In this document: in pieces, positions 24,830 to 36,328 of the stretch
Numbering within the stretch: the first letter of the stretch is position 1
Layout: every line of letters starts with the position of its first letter
Assembly: GCF_000759675.1 (NCBI RefSeq)
Contig: NZ_BAWM01000026.1
Location: 29,936 to 93,935 of the forward strand
Source: Neobacillus niacini
Lineage (GTDB): Bacteria > Bacillota > Bacilli > Bacillales > Cytobacillaceae
Reading direction: 5' to 3'
DNA: 64,000 nt
Translations under genes and position numbers: made by a program
The notes under the pieces: model-generated
The model's database searches: none
What the model saw: the letters and a program-made list of their open reading frames with translations, nothing else
Told to the model about the DNA's origin: nothing

Positions 24830-26965
24830 ATGTTTTCCGTCGCAAAGGATAAGATTAAGCCAATAATATCTATCACAATAGATGAAGAAGTTGTATTGAA
24901 ATCGACTTTAGACCAATGCAAAGAACCCTTTATATTCTTAAAAAAACAAGGTCAATTATTTGCCTATGCATCAATCAATAATCCATTACTTGAGCTGCTT
25001 GAAAGCAAAAATTATTCCATAGAGGCTTTGTTAGATCAGTCCAAATCTATCAAAAGTATTTGTTTCCTTAGCAAGAATATTTCTTTCCCCTCATTGTTCC
25101 AGATTATTGGTGAACCGTTCGCGATCATAATAGGTGAGGATGGCGAACCATTAGGATACATACGAAGAGAAGATGTTTTAGCAGAGCTTTTTAAACAGGA
25201 AAATAAAAGTGTGGATTTATTGAAAATCCTTCTTACCTCAATACCTATGGGGATTTTTGTACTTGATAAGGAGAAACAAATTATTAATTGCAATGAATCA
25301 GGGTTAAAGATGATTAAATCTACTGCTGAACAGGTGCTTAATTATCCAGGGGGAACTATTTTTAACGCTCAACAGATTAACAACGTGTTTGCTACAGGAA
25401 AAACGATTTTAAATCATCTAGAAATAACGAATGACACGGGGGTTCTCGTCGATTATTGTCCTATTTTAACCGATAATGAAGAAGTTGAAGGGATGATAAT
25501 TGTTGTTCAGGATTTGCCAATGGTCGAGGATATGGCCAACGAAATCGAATATATTAAGGATTTGAATCGAGACTTGAATGCGATATTGTCGAGTATTTAT
25601 GATGAAATTCTGGTGGTTAATGCCAAAGGAGAATTGCTCAGATACAGTGACAATATCATACAAGATTTCTGGAAGGTAGATCTTAAAGAACTGATTGGAA
25701 AAAATATACTGGAGCTTGAGGATCAGGGGCTATTTACCCCATCAGTAACAAGATTAGTAATTGAAAAAAGAAAAAAAGTTTCCGTTGTCCAGGAAACAAA
25801 AGCAGGCAGGAAAATTCTTGCGGTTGGTAATCCAGTCTTTAATGAAAATCACGAGCTGGACCGGATTATCATTGCATCAAGGGATATTACTGAAACAACG
25901 CGGCTAAAAAGTGAGCTTCAGGAAATAAGGAAAATAACGGAACAATATAAAAAAGAATTAGATGATTTTAAAAGTAAAGATCGCTTTTTAAAGAAGCTCA
26001 TTTATTGCAGTCCTAAAATGGAAAAGATTATAAATCAGGTTAAGAAAATAGCTGACTTTTCATCCACTGTCCTCCTTAACGGTGAATCTGGTGTGGGTAA
26101 AGAGGTGATTGCTCAAGCAATCCATCAATTAGGGAAACGATCCTCAAAGCCATTCCTTAAATTAAATTGTGGGGCAATCCCTGAAAATCTTTTAGAAAGT
26201 GAATTGTATGGATACGCTAAGGGGTCGTTTACAGGTGCAGATAAAAATGGAAAAGAAGGTTATTTTAAACAAGCAGATGGAGGAATATTGTTTCTTGATG
26301 AAATTGGTGAAATGCCGCTGCATCTTCAAGTAAAGCTCTTACGTGTTCTTCAAGAGCAAGAGGTTATTCCGATTGGCAGTACAATCCCTATTAAGGTTAA
26401 TGTCCAAATCATTGCAGCCACCAATAAAAGGCTTGAGAAAATGGTGGAAAATGGGACTTTTCGAGAAGACCTATTCTACCGTTTAAATGTTATACCGATT
26501 CAGATTCCTCCGCTCCGGGAACGAACAGAGGATATCTCTTTACTAGCCTTTCATTTTTTACAGCAGCTGAATGAAAAGTATGATCGCAATTATCATTTAA
26601 CACCAGATGCGATTAATGTACTTGAATTTTACTCTTGGCCGGGAAATGTCCGTGAGCTGCAAAATATTATTGAAAGATTAGTGGTTACCGCTGATGATCC
26701 TGCCATTGATGCTGAGTTTGTAAGCCAGTTTTTATCACTAGGCATTAATAATAAAAAAATAAAGCCCGTGATTACTAGAGTTATTCCCTTACAGGAGGCT
26801 ATTGATCATGTAGAGGAGCAGCTAATTGTGTTGGCAATGAATCAATACAAAACAACCACAAAGGCAGCAAAAGCCTTAGGAATCAGCCAGTCCTCGGTAA
26901 GTAGGAAATATCAAAAAATACTAAACGAGAAAAATATAAAAATCGAAAACTTATCTTCCATCTAA
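24830..26965 (+). CDS. Sigma-54-dependent transcriptional activator (PAS-AAA-Fis)
   Basis: A 711-residue enhancer-binding protein. Residues 1-125 resemble a CBS-type sensor (EDGEPLGYIRREDVLAELF at its end). Two PAS-like domains follow (about 130-235 and 240-355). The AAA+ domain has Walker A GESGVGKE near 417, the sigma-54 contact loop GSFTGA near 464 (usually GAFTGA), Walker B GGILFLDEIGE and the arginine region FREDLFYRLNV. A Fis-type helix-turn-helix ends the protein (TTKAAKALGISQSSVSRKYQ). It stands alone between two terminators in the middle of four sigma-54 promoters and is their obvious activator. The signal, perhaps a polyamine or GABA, is unknown. Confidence 0.92.
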   Translation: MFSVAKDKIKPIISITIDEEVVLKSTLDQCKEPFIFLKKQGQLFAYASINNPLLELLESKNYSIEALLDQSKSIKSICFLSKNISFPSLFQIIGEPFAIIIGEDGEPLGYIRREDVLAELFKQENKSVDLLKILLTSIPMGIFVLDKEKQIINCNESGLKMIKSTAEQVLNYPGGTIFNAQQINNVFATGKTILNHLEITNDTGVLVDYCPILTDNEEVEGMIIVVQDLPMVEDMANEIEYIKDLNRDLNAILSSIYDEILVVNAKGELLRYSDNIIQDFWKVDLKELIGKNILELEDQGLFTPSVTRLVIEKRKKVSVVQETKAGRKILAVGNPVFNENHELDRIIIASRDITETTRLKSELQEIRKITEQYKKELDDFKSKDRFLKKLIYCSPKMEKIINQVKKIADFSSTVLLNGESGVGKEVIAQAIHQLGKRSSKPFLKLNCGAIPENLLESELYGYAKGSFTGADKNGKEGYFKQADGGILFLDEIGEMPLHLQVKLLRVLQEQEVIPIGSTIPIKVNVQIIAATNKRLEKMVENGTFREDLFYRLNVIPIQIPPLRERTEDISLLAFHFLQQLNEKYDRNYHLTPDAINVLEFYSWPGNVRELQNIIERLVVTADDPAIDAEFVSQFLSLGINNKKIKPVITRVIPLQEAIDHVEEQLIVLAMNQYKTTTKAAKALGISQSSVSRKYQKILNEKNIKIENLSSI

Positions 26966-26970
26966 ATAAA

Positions 26971-27005
26971 AGCTGTTTCAGATTACATTCTGAAACAGTT
27001 TTTTT
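26971..27005 (+). terminator. Terminator of the activator gene
   Basis: CTGTTTCAG and CTGAAACAG with an eight-base loop, followed by TTTTTTT. Confidence 0.88.
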
Positions 27006-27007
27006 AT

Positions 27008-27045
27008 GTATGCAGGGATAAATACGGTTATGCAGTTTTGAATAA
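27008..27045. promoter_or_regulatory. Two tandem activator-site dyads upstream of the aldehyde dehydrogenase operon
   Basis: TTATGCA-N4-TGAATAA at 27028-27045 and a weaker copy GTATGCA-N4-TAAATAC at 27008-27025. The copies are exactly 20 bases apart, close to two helical turns, so both would face the same side of the DNA. The stronger site is about 50 bases upstream of the -24 element. Confidence 0.6.
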
Positions 27046-27094
27046 CTATAAATGATTTTTTTTGAAAACACTCGATAATGACCACTTTTCTACT

Positions 27095-27111
27095 TTGGCA
27101 CAGTTCTTGCA
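27095..27111 (+). promoter_or_regulatory. Sigma-54 promoter of the diamine catabolic operon
   Basis: TTGGCAC-N5-TTGCA, the best -24/-12 match in the window, 38 bases before the aldehyde dehydrogenase start. Confidence 0.87.
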
Positions 27112-27148
27112 ATAATAGATAGTAAGGAGAATAAAGGAGGAGTGTATA

Positions 27149-30036
<2,888 letters not shown>

Positions 30037-30067
30037 AGATTTAATTTTAAAAGGGGGGAGCACGGAA

Positions 30068-31435
30068 TTGGAAAAGAAATTTGTTAAGCTCCAAACAGAA
30101 ATACCCGGACCAAAATCAAAAGAAATCTTGGAGCGGAGAAATAAATATGTTCCAAAGGGAATCAGCAATAATTGTCATTCCTTTGTGAAAAAAGCACATG
30201 GTTCTCTAGTTGAGGATGTGGACGGTAATATTTTTATAGATTTTGCTGGCGCGATTGGAACTTTAAACGTTGGTCACACCCACCCAAGAGTGGTGAGGGC
30301 CCTGCAGGAACAAGCAAGTCAATTTATCCATACAGGGTTTAATGTCATGATGTATGAATCCTATATAAACCTAGCTGAGAGGCTGTGTCAGCTTGCTCCC
30401 GGTGATTTTAATAAGCAGGCAGCTTTCTTTAACAGCGGTGCAGAAGCTGTTGAAAATGCCGTTAAAATAGCTAGAAAATATACAAAGCGGCAAGGAATTA
30501 TTTCCTTTACACGAGGATTCCATGGCAGAACGTTAATGACCATGACGATGACTAGTAAAGTCAAGCCATACAAGTTTGGTTTTGGACCGTTTGCTCCAGA
30601 AGTTTACAAGGCGCCGTATCCATACGTATACCGCCGCCCTGAAGGAATAAGCGAACAGCAATACAGTGAAATGATTATTGAGCAATTTGAGACGTTTTTA
30701 CTGGCGGAAGTGGCTCCCGAAACGATTGCTGCGGTTGTAATGGAACCAGTTCAAGGAGAGGGCGGATTTATCGTTCCAGATAAAGCGTTTGTTCAAAGAG
30801 TTAGAGAAATTTGTACACAGTATGGAATCTTATTTGTAGCCGATGAAATTCAAACGGGATTTGCTCGTACCGGGAAATACTTTGCGATTGAACATTTTGG
30901 AGTTGAACCAGATTTAATCACTATTTCAAAATCGATGGGTGCAGGAGTGCCAATTAGCGGGGTTATTGGCAGAGCAGAAATTTTGGATGCAGCAGATGTT
31001 GGCGAGCTAGGCGGAACCTATTCTGGAAGCCCACTAGGCTGTAGGGCAGCACTTACCGTTCTCGATATTATTGAAAGTGAAAACCTTAATGATAGAGCCC
31101 AAAAGATTGGTATGAGAGCTACGGAAAAAATGAAAGAGCTCGCAGAATGTTTCGATAGTATTGGAGATGTCCGTGGTCTTGGGGCCATGTGCGCAATGGA
31201 AATCGTTAAAGACCGTCACAGTAAAACTCCTGATAAAGACGCAGTTGGAAAAATAGTTAAAGCTGCAGGAGAGCGGGGACTTATGTTACTAAGCGCAGGG
31301 TTATATGGAAACGTTATCCGCCTGCTAATGCCGTTAACCATCACAGATGAGCAGTTAGAGGAAGGATTACAAATTCTTGAGGAAGCCTTTGAGGCAGTAT
31401 ATTTGAATGATTCTGCTGTGCCGGCTGGGAGGTAA
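30068..31435 (+). CDS. gabT: Class III aminotransferase, probable 4-aminobutyrate/5-aminovalerate aminotransferase
   Basis: A 455-residue PLP enzyme with GISNNCHSFVKKAHGS, DFAGAIGTLNVGHTHPRVV, FFNSGAEAVENAVKIAR, FHGRTLMTMTMTSK, LFVADEIQTGFARTGK and the PLP lysine in TISKSMGAGVPISGVIG near residue 287. These are the GabT signatures. It moves the amino group of GABA (or 5-aminovalerate) to 2-oxoglutarate. The start is TTG 30068 after a GGGGGG-rich ribosome site. It lies between the diamine aminotransferase and the semialdehyde dehydrogenase, as the pathway order predicts. Confidence 0.88.
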   Translation: MEKKFVKLQTEIPGPKSKEILERRNKYVPKGISNNCHSFVKKAHGSLVEDVDGNIFIDFAGAIGTLNVGHTHPRVVRALQEQASQFIHTGFNVMMYESYINLAERLCQLAPGDFNKQAAFFNSGAEAVENAVKIARKYTKRQGIISFTRGFHGRTLMTMTMTSKVKPYKFGFGPFAPEVYKAPYPYVYRRPEGISEQQYSEMIIEQFETFLLAEVAPETIAAVVMEPVQGEGGFIVPDKAFVQRVREICTQYGILFVADEIQTGFARTGKYFAIEHFGVEPDLITISKSMGAGVPISGVIGRAEILDAADVGELGGTYSGSPLGCRAALTVLDIIESENLNDRAQKIGMRATEKMKELAECFDSIGDVRGLGAMCAMEIVKDRHSKTPDKDAVGKIVKAAGERGLMLLSAGLYGNVIRLLMPLTITDEQLEEGLQILEEAFEAVYLNDSAVPAGR

Positions 31436-31439
31436 TGAA

Positions 31440-32897
31440 ATGGACATTGTAGAGCAAAAATATCAAATCTATCCAATGTATCTTGATGGAAAATGGGTGG
31501 GGAATGATTTTGAGGTGTTTACCGATGTCATTAATCCAGCAACGAAGGAAGTTATAGGGGCAGTGCCAACTGGGGGTGCTTTTGAAGCGGAGCAGGCTGT
31601 AGATGCGGCCCACAAGGCATTTAAAGCATGGTCGAAAAAGACCGCTGAAGAACGTAGTCAGCTCCTCATGAAATGGTATCAATTAATTGATGAAAATAAA
31701 CATGAAATTGCCAGGATTATGACAATGGAGCAGGGAAAACCATTAAAAGAAGCATTAGGCGAAGTTCAATACGCTAATGGCTTTATCTCATGGTATGCGG
31801 AGGAAGGTAAACGAATCTATGGAGAAACAATTCCAGCCTCCCAACCCAATAAACGAATTCTAGTTAGAAAAGAACCGGTTGGAGTGGTTGCAGCGATTAC
31901 ACCATGGAACTTCCCTGCAGCAATGATTACAAGAAAAGTAGCACCAGCACTCGCAGCAGGGTGTACTTGCGTGGTAAAACCAGCCAATCAAACACCGCTT
32001 ACGGCATTAAAAATGGTGGAGCTTGCCCATAAGGCAGGTATTCCGAATGGTGTCTTAAATGTGATTACAGGAAGGTCATCTGAAATTGGTGAGGTCTGGC
32101 TGAAGGATCCCCGTGTAACCAAGATAACCTTTACAGGTTCGACTGAAGTAGGGAAAACGTTAATGCGTGGTGCCGCTGAAAATGTAAAAAAGGTATCGCT
32201 TGAGCTTGGTGGGAATGCCCCATTTATTGTCATGGATGATGCGAATCTTGTGAAGGCAGCAGAGGGATTGGTACAATCAAAATTCCGTAATGCAGGCCAG
32301 ACGTGTATTTGTACGAATCGTGTATATGTGCAAGAAGGAATAGCTGATAAATTTATACAGTTTTTCCAGGCAGAATTAGAAAAACTTAAGGTTGGAAACG
32401 GACTTGAAGAGGGAACAGATATCGGACCATTAATCGATAAGGCTGCATATAAAAAAGTGGAAGGGCTTGTGAATGATGCGGTTAAAAAGGGAGGAAAGGT
32501 CACATATAGCGGGCTTAAACCTGATGAAGACAATGGCTATTTCTACGCCCCAACGATTTTAACTGCTATTCACGACGATATGGAATGTATGAAGGATGAA
32601 ATCTTTGGACCGGTGGCACCTATTTCAACCTTCAAAACCGAAGAAGAAGTAATTGAACGGGCCAATAATTCCAGATTTGGCTTAGCCGCGTATGTTTTTA
32701 CAGAAAATCTAAGCCGTTCCTTCAGAATTACGGAGCAGCTCGAATATGGAATCATTGGCCTTAATGATTCCCTGCCATCAGCTGTTCAAGTTCCATTTGG
32801 CGGCTATAAAGAGAGCGGTCTTGGCCGTGAAGGCGGTCACTACGGAATCGAAGAATTTTTAGAAGTAAAATATATTTCAATTGGGTTAGATATGTAG
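31440..32897 (+). CDS. gabD: Succinate (or glutarate) semialdehyde dehydrogenase
   Basis: A 485-residue aldehyde dehydrogenase of the GabD/DavD branch: ITPWNFPAAMITRKVAPALAAG, SLELGGNAPFIVMDDAN with the catalytic Glu, and the nucleophilic cysteine near residue 288 in NAGQTCICTNRVYV, a pattern typical of succinate-semialdehyde dehydrogenases. The C-terminus has PFGGYKESGLGREGG. ATG 31440 directly follows GGGAGGTAATGAA; the earlier frame extension lies inside gabT and is rejected. Product is succinate, or glutarate if the C5 route is used. A terminator closes the operon. Confidence 0.88.
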   Translation: MDIVEQKYQIYPMYLDGKWVGNDFEVFTDVINPATKEVIGAVPTGGAFEAEQAVDAAHKAFKAWSKKTAEERSQLLMKWYQLIDENKHEIARIMTMEQGKPLKEALGEVQYANGFISWYAEEGKRIYGETIPASQPNKRILVRKEPVGVVAAITPWNFPAAMITRKVAPALAAGCTCVVKPANQTPLTALKMVELAHKAGIPNGVLNVITGRSSEIGEVWLKDPRVTKITFTGSTEVGKTLMRGAAENVKKVSLELGGNAPFIVMDDANLVKAAEGLVQSKFRNAGQTCICTNRVYVQEGIADKFIQFFQAELEKLKVGNGLEEGTDIGPLIDKAAYKKVEGLVNDAVKKGGKVTYSGLKPDEDNGYFYAPTILTAIHDDMECMKDEIFGPVAPISTFKTEEEVIERANNSRFGLAAYVFTENLSRSFRITEQLEYGIIGLNDSLPSAVQVPFGGYKESGLGREGGHYGIEEFLEVKYISIGLDM

Positions 32898-32944
32898 CTG
32901 CCGAATTCGTTCAACCTCCTGCCAGAGGAAGATTCACGAATAAT

Positions 32945-33003
32945 TGCCAGTGAAAGCATCAGTGACTTTATTTGGCATTGATTGATTTCACTGGCATTTT
33001 TTT
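32945..33003 (+). terminator. Terminator after gabD
   Basis: TGCCAGTGAAA pairs with TTTCACTGGCA across a 30-base loop, followed by TTTTTTT. The large loop may make it leaky toward the CoA-transferase genes. Confidence 0.75.
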
Positions 33004-33042
33004 ATAGTTTAATCATTCTAATAAAAAAGAGGTGATACACCA

Positions 33043-34227
33043 GTGCCAGGACCATTGAATGGGATGAAAGTTATTGATTTATCCAGAGTTTTAGCCGGAC
33101 CATATTGCACGATGATCCTAGGAGATATGGGGGCAGAAGTAATAAAGATTGAAAGTATCGATACAGGAGATGAAACGAGAGTGTGGGGACCACCTTTTGT
33201 AGAAGGGGAAAGTGCCTACTATCTATGCACCAATCGAAATAAGCAGGGAATCACTCTAAACTTGAAGTCGGAAAAAGGCATAGAAATTTTACAAAAACTA
33301 GTTTTAGAGGCGGATGTGGTTGTGCAGAATTTTAAGCCAGGAACTCTCAAGCGACTAGGCTTCGGTTATGAGGAGATGAAAAAGTGTAATAAGGGAATAA
33401 TCCTAGCATCGATCAGCGGATTTGGATCTAATGGGCCATACTCCCATCTGCCAGGCTATGATTATATTATTCAAGCAATGTCAGGATTAATGAGTATTAC
33501 TGGAGATAAGGCTGCTGAGCCTGTCAAAGTCGGTGTGGCAATTGCTGACGTACTAACCGGGCTATATACCTGTATCGGGGTCTTAGGGGCGATTCAACAC
33601 CGGCACATGACTGGAGAAGGACAGGAAGTGGATATTTCTTTATTTGATTCTCAGCTTGCTGCAATGGTGAATGTTGCAAGTAATTATTTATGTTCAGTCC
33701 GGATTCCAGAACGTCTTGGCAATGCCCATCCCAATATCGTACCTTATCAGTTGTTTACAGCCAGCGATGGCGATTTTGTTATTGCGGTTGGAAATGACCG
33801 GCAATATCGAAAGCTGGCCATTCTGCTTGAGGACCCATCATTGCTTTCACAGGTATATGAAACCAACCCCGGCAGGCTGAAATATAAGGACGAGTTAGTA
33901 AACCTCATCGCCAAGAGAATTATAAAGAAATCAAGAGGAGAATGGAAAGAGCTCCTTGATGTGGCAGGCATCCCAAATGGTCCGATTAATAATGTCAAAG
34001 AAGCATTAGAGTCTGAGCAGGCGATTTCAAGAAATATGGTTGTAGATGTAAAGCATCCGAAAATCCCTGATTTAAAGCTAGTCGGTTCACCGTTAAAGTT
34101 TTCTAAATCATCGGTAAAAATCGATCGTCACCCGCCTTTGATCAGCGAACACACTGAAGAAGTCTTGATTAAACTTGGATATTCTAAATCTGAAATTCAA
34201 GCTATGAAACAAAACCAAATTATATAG
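33043..34227 (+). CDS. Class III CoA-transferase (CaiB/BaiF family)
   Basis: A 394-residue enzyme with PLNGMKVIDLSRVLAGPYC, LGDMGAEVIKIES, NRNKQGITLNL and the probable catalytic aspartate at residue 140 in PGYDYIIQAMSGLM. Members swap CoA between acids; the succinyl-CoA:glutarate CoA-transferase type is the best functional guess because the next gene resembles glutaryl-CoA dehydrogenase and the preceding operon can make glutarate. GTG start, AAGAGGTGATA upstream. No sigma-54 element was found here, so it may depend on read-through or its own promoter. Confidence 0.82.
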   Translation: MPGPLNGMKVIDLSRVLAGPYCTMILGDMGAEVIKIESIDTGDETRVWGPPFVEGESAYYLCTNRNKQGITLNLKSEKGIEILQKLVLEADVVVQNFKPGTLKRLGFGYEEMKKCNKGIILASISGFGSNGPYSHLPGYDYIIQAMSGLMSITGDKAAEPVKVGVAIADVLTGLYTCIGVLGAIQHRHMTGEGQEVDISLFDSQLAAMVNVASNYLCSVRIPERLGNAHPNIVPYQLFTASDGDFVIAVGNDRQYRKLAILLEDPSLLSQVYETNPGRLKYKDELVNLIAKRIIKKSRGEWKELLDVAGIPNGPINNVKEALESEQAISRNMVVDVKHPKIPDLKLVGSPLKFSKSSVKIDRHPPLISEHTEEVLIKLGYSKSEIQAMKQNQII

Positions 34228-34239
34228 GGGGAGAATTAA

Positions 34240-35448
34240 ATGGATTTTTCATATACGGAAGAACAGAAAAGCGTTAGAAAGGTCGTTAGAACATTTGTTG
34301 ATCGTGAAATTATTCCTTTTATTAAGGAGTGGGATGAGAAGGTACATTTTGAAACCAATATTTTGAAGCGCTTGGCTGATTTGCAGCTTATGGGTGTATG
34401 TATCCCTGAGGAATATGGCGGTGTTGGTATGGACTACAATACGCTGGCAATCGTTTGTGAGGAATTAGAACGTGGGGATACCGCCTTCCGCACCGCGGTT
34501 TCTGTTCATACCGGCTTAAACAGCATGACGCTTTTGCAATGGGGAACAGAGGAACAGAAACAAAAGTACCTCGTTCCGCAGGCAAAGGGATTAAAAATTG
34601 GAGCTTTTGGGCTCACGGAACCAAACGCCGGCTCTGATGTAGCGGCGATGGAAACAACGGCCGTAAAAGACGGAGAATACTATCTATTAAATGGCTCGAA
34701 AACATGGATTTCATTATGTGACGTTGCCGATCACTTTTTGATTTTTGCCAAAACGAATCTAGAAGCGAAGCATAAAGGCATCTCGTGTTTTATTGTTGAA
34801 CGATCTTTCCCAGGTGTGTCGACAAAAGCGATTAAAGGAAAGCTTGGCATCCGCGCAGGTAATACGGGAGAAGTATTTCTAGACAATGTTCAAGTTCCAG
34901 TAGAGAATATGCTGGGGGATGAAGGCGAGGGCTTTAAAATTGCCATGTCTGCGCTTGATAACGGCCGGTTTACTGTAGCCGCTGGGGCATGTGGAACAAT
35001 CATGGCATCTTTAGAGGCTAGTGTAAAATACTGTGAGGAACGAAAAACATTTGGTAAAGAAATCGGAAGGCATCAGCTTGTCCAGCAAATGATTGCAAAA
35101 ATGTCTGCAAACCTTGAGATTTCTCGCCTGTTAGTCTTTAAAGCTGGCTGGTTAAAAAATAACGGAAAGCGTAACACGCAAGAAACTTCATTGGCAAAAT
35201 GGATTTCCTGTGATGCCGCTTTAGAAGCTGCCAACGATGCTGTGCAAATTCACGGAGCTTACGGCTTCTCCAATGAATTCCCGGTTGAGCGGTATTTAAG
35301 GAATGCAAAAGCTCCCGTTATTTATGAGGGAACACGTGAAATTCATACCATTATGCAGGGGGAGTATGCACTTGGTTACCGTGAGGATAAACCACTGCGA
35401 AAAATGCTGCCTGCCTGGCCATTTGAAGAGATTTTAATAAAAGGATAG
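34240..35448 (+). CDS. Acyl-CoA dehydrogenase, glutaryl-CoA-dehydrogenase-like
   Basis: A 402-residue flavoprotein. FGLTEPNAGSDVAAMETTA, KTWISLCDVADHF, RKTFGKEIGRHQLVQ and a catalytic-base glutamate in APVIYEGTREIHTIM mark the family. An arginine at residue 84 (AFRTAVSVHTGL) sits where glutaryl-CoA dehydrogenases have the arginine that holds the substrate's terminal carboxylate (YRSAMSVQSSL in the human enzyme, from memory). With the CoA-transferase 12 bases upstream this suggests glutaryl-CoA to crotonyl-CoA. A branched or short-chain acyl-CoA dehydrogenase cannot be excluded. Confidence 0.83.
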   Translation: MDFSYTEEQKSVRKVVRTFVDREIIPFIKEWDEKVHFETNILKRLADLQLMGVCIPEEYGGVGMDYNTLAIVCEELERGDTAFRTAVSVHTGLNSMTLLQWGTEEQKQKYLVPQAKGLKIGAFGLTEPNAGSDVAAMETTAVKDGEYYLLNGSKTWISLCDVADHFLIFAKTNLEAKHKGISCFIVERSFPGVSTKAIKGKLGIRAGNTGEVFLDNVQVPVENMLGDEGEGFKIAMSALDNGRFTVAAGACGTIMASLEASVKYCEERKTFGKEIGRHQLVQQMIAKMSANLEISRLLVFKAGWLKNNGKRNTQETSLAKWISCDAALEAANDAVQIHGAYGFSNEFPVERYLRNAKAPVIYEGTREIHTIMQGEYALGYREDKPLRKMLPAWPFEEILIKG

Positions 35449-35456
35449 GTGAAAAT

Positions 35457-35765
35457 ATGTCGGGAATAAAAACCTATTTCCTCGCTGGTCATGCCCGCCT
35501 GCCGCAGGGGATGGCAGCACAAAGTGTTTTTGACTCATTAACGATTACTGTTGAGATTGATAAAAAATACGGGGTCATTATCCAATCCTCCTGCACACTT
35601 GCCACTGACCATGGAAGAGAATATATTCAACAAATTTTAAAGGGGCACAGCTTACAGGATGGGATTGATGAGATTGTTGAAATGATTAGAGAGGGGTATC
35701 GGGGAAAAGCAGTCAATGCACTTATAGCAGCAGTAAAAGATTTATATAGTCAATATAGTGAATAA
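35457..35765 (+). CDS. DUF3870-family small protein
   Basis: A 102-residue protein with YFLAGHARLPQGMAAQSVFDSLTI, SSCTLATDHGREYIQQILKG and NALIAAVKDLYSQY, which I recognise as DUF3870. The two conserved cysteine/histidine positions (SSC...DHG) could bind a ligand. Function is unknown. It closes a three-gene unit with the CoA-transferase and acyl-CoA dehydrogenase, nine bases downstream, which suggests an accessory role in that acid's catabolism. Confidence 0.75.
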   Translation: MSGIKTYFLAGHARLPQGMAAQSVFDSLTITVEIDKKYGVIIQSSCTLATDHGREYIQQILKGHSLQDGIDEIVEMIREGYRGKAVNALIAAVKDLYSQYSE

Positions 35766-35770
35766 AATTT

Positions 35771-35806
35771 AAAAAGCAGCTTAACAAAAGTCGTTAAGCT
35801 GTTTTT
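35771..35806 (+). terminator. Terminator of the CoA-transferase operon
   Basis: AAAAAGCAGCTTAAC pairs with GTTAAGCTGTTTTT (one bulge) and ends in a T-run. Confidence 0.85.
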
Positions 35807-35811
35807 GAGTT

Positions 35812-36238
35812 TCAGTGATTTTTCATCTCATTGAGTATCGTTTCGATTGAAGCATGTTCTTCAGGAGCAGTATCAATATGATTCCAAAGGATGTTCCCTT
35901 TTTCATCAAATAACCAAGTTCCACCCTGGATAAAGATATCATGTGTTTTCATGGCTTTTTGAACGAGCCTTTTTTTGCTCGGGGTCATCTGGTATGAATG
36001 CTTTCGTGCCGCCTTTTAATAAGCCTTTTCCTGCCTTTGCAAGCAGCTTCCATTTCTGCATAGTTTGATGACCCATATTGTAATAAAGTTCACGTTTAGG
36101 ATCACCATAAACTGAGTATGGATAGTGACCAAAAGCTTCAACAAATTGTCCTAAGTAACCCCCAGTAGATGGGGTGATAATAACAATTTGGCAACCTGTT
36201 ACTGTTAAGCACAAATGATTACTTTGTGAAAATTGCAT
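35812..36238 (-). pseudogene. Broken peroxiredoxin-like (AhpC/TSA-type) gene
   Basis: One frame encodes IVIITPSTGGYLGQFVEAF, YSVYGDPKRELYYNMGH and a Lys-rich end; a second frame continues it with MKTHDIFIQGGTWLFDEKGN and ILWNHIDTAPEEHASIETI up to a stop at 35812. Removing one A from the run of seven (T-run 35970-35976 on the plus strand) joins them perfectly as EQKRLVQKAMKTHD. The N-terminal redox-active cysteine region is also missing before residue 1. I read it as a decayed thioredoxin-fold gene; the homopolymer shift alone could be a sequencing error, the lost N-terminus less easily. Confidence 0.72.
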
Positions 36239-36328
36239 GTCTTTTTAAATCAATAATTTTACTTTAAATTTAGACCTTTACTGTGTTACGATAACGAATA
36301 AAAGTAGACTGGGAGAGAAGGTGGTTAG

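Noticed and set aside
32970..32986. Possible fifth sigma-54 promoter before the CoA-transferase gene (TTGGCATTGATTGATTT)
   Set aside because: The -24 half fits but the -12 half lacks TTGC, and the bases form the loop of a terminator.
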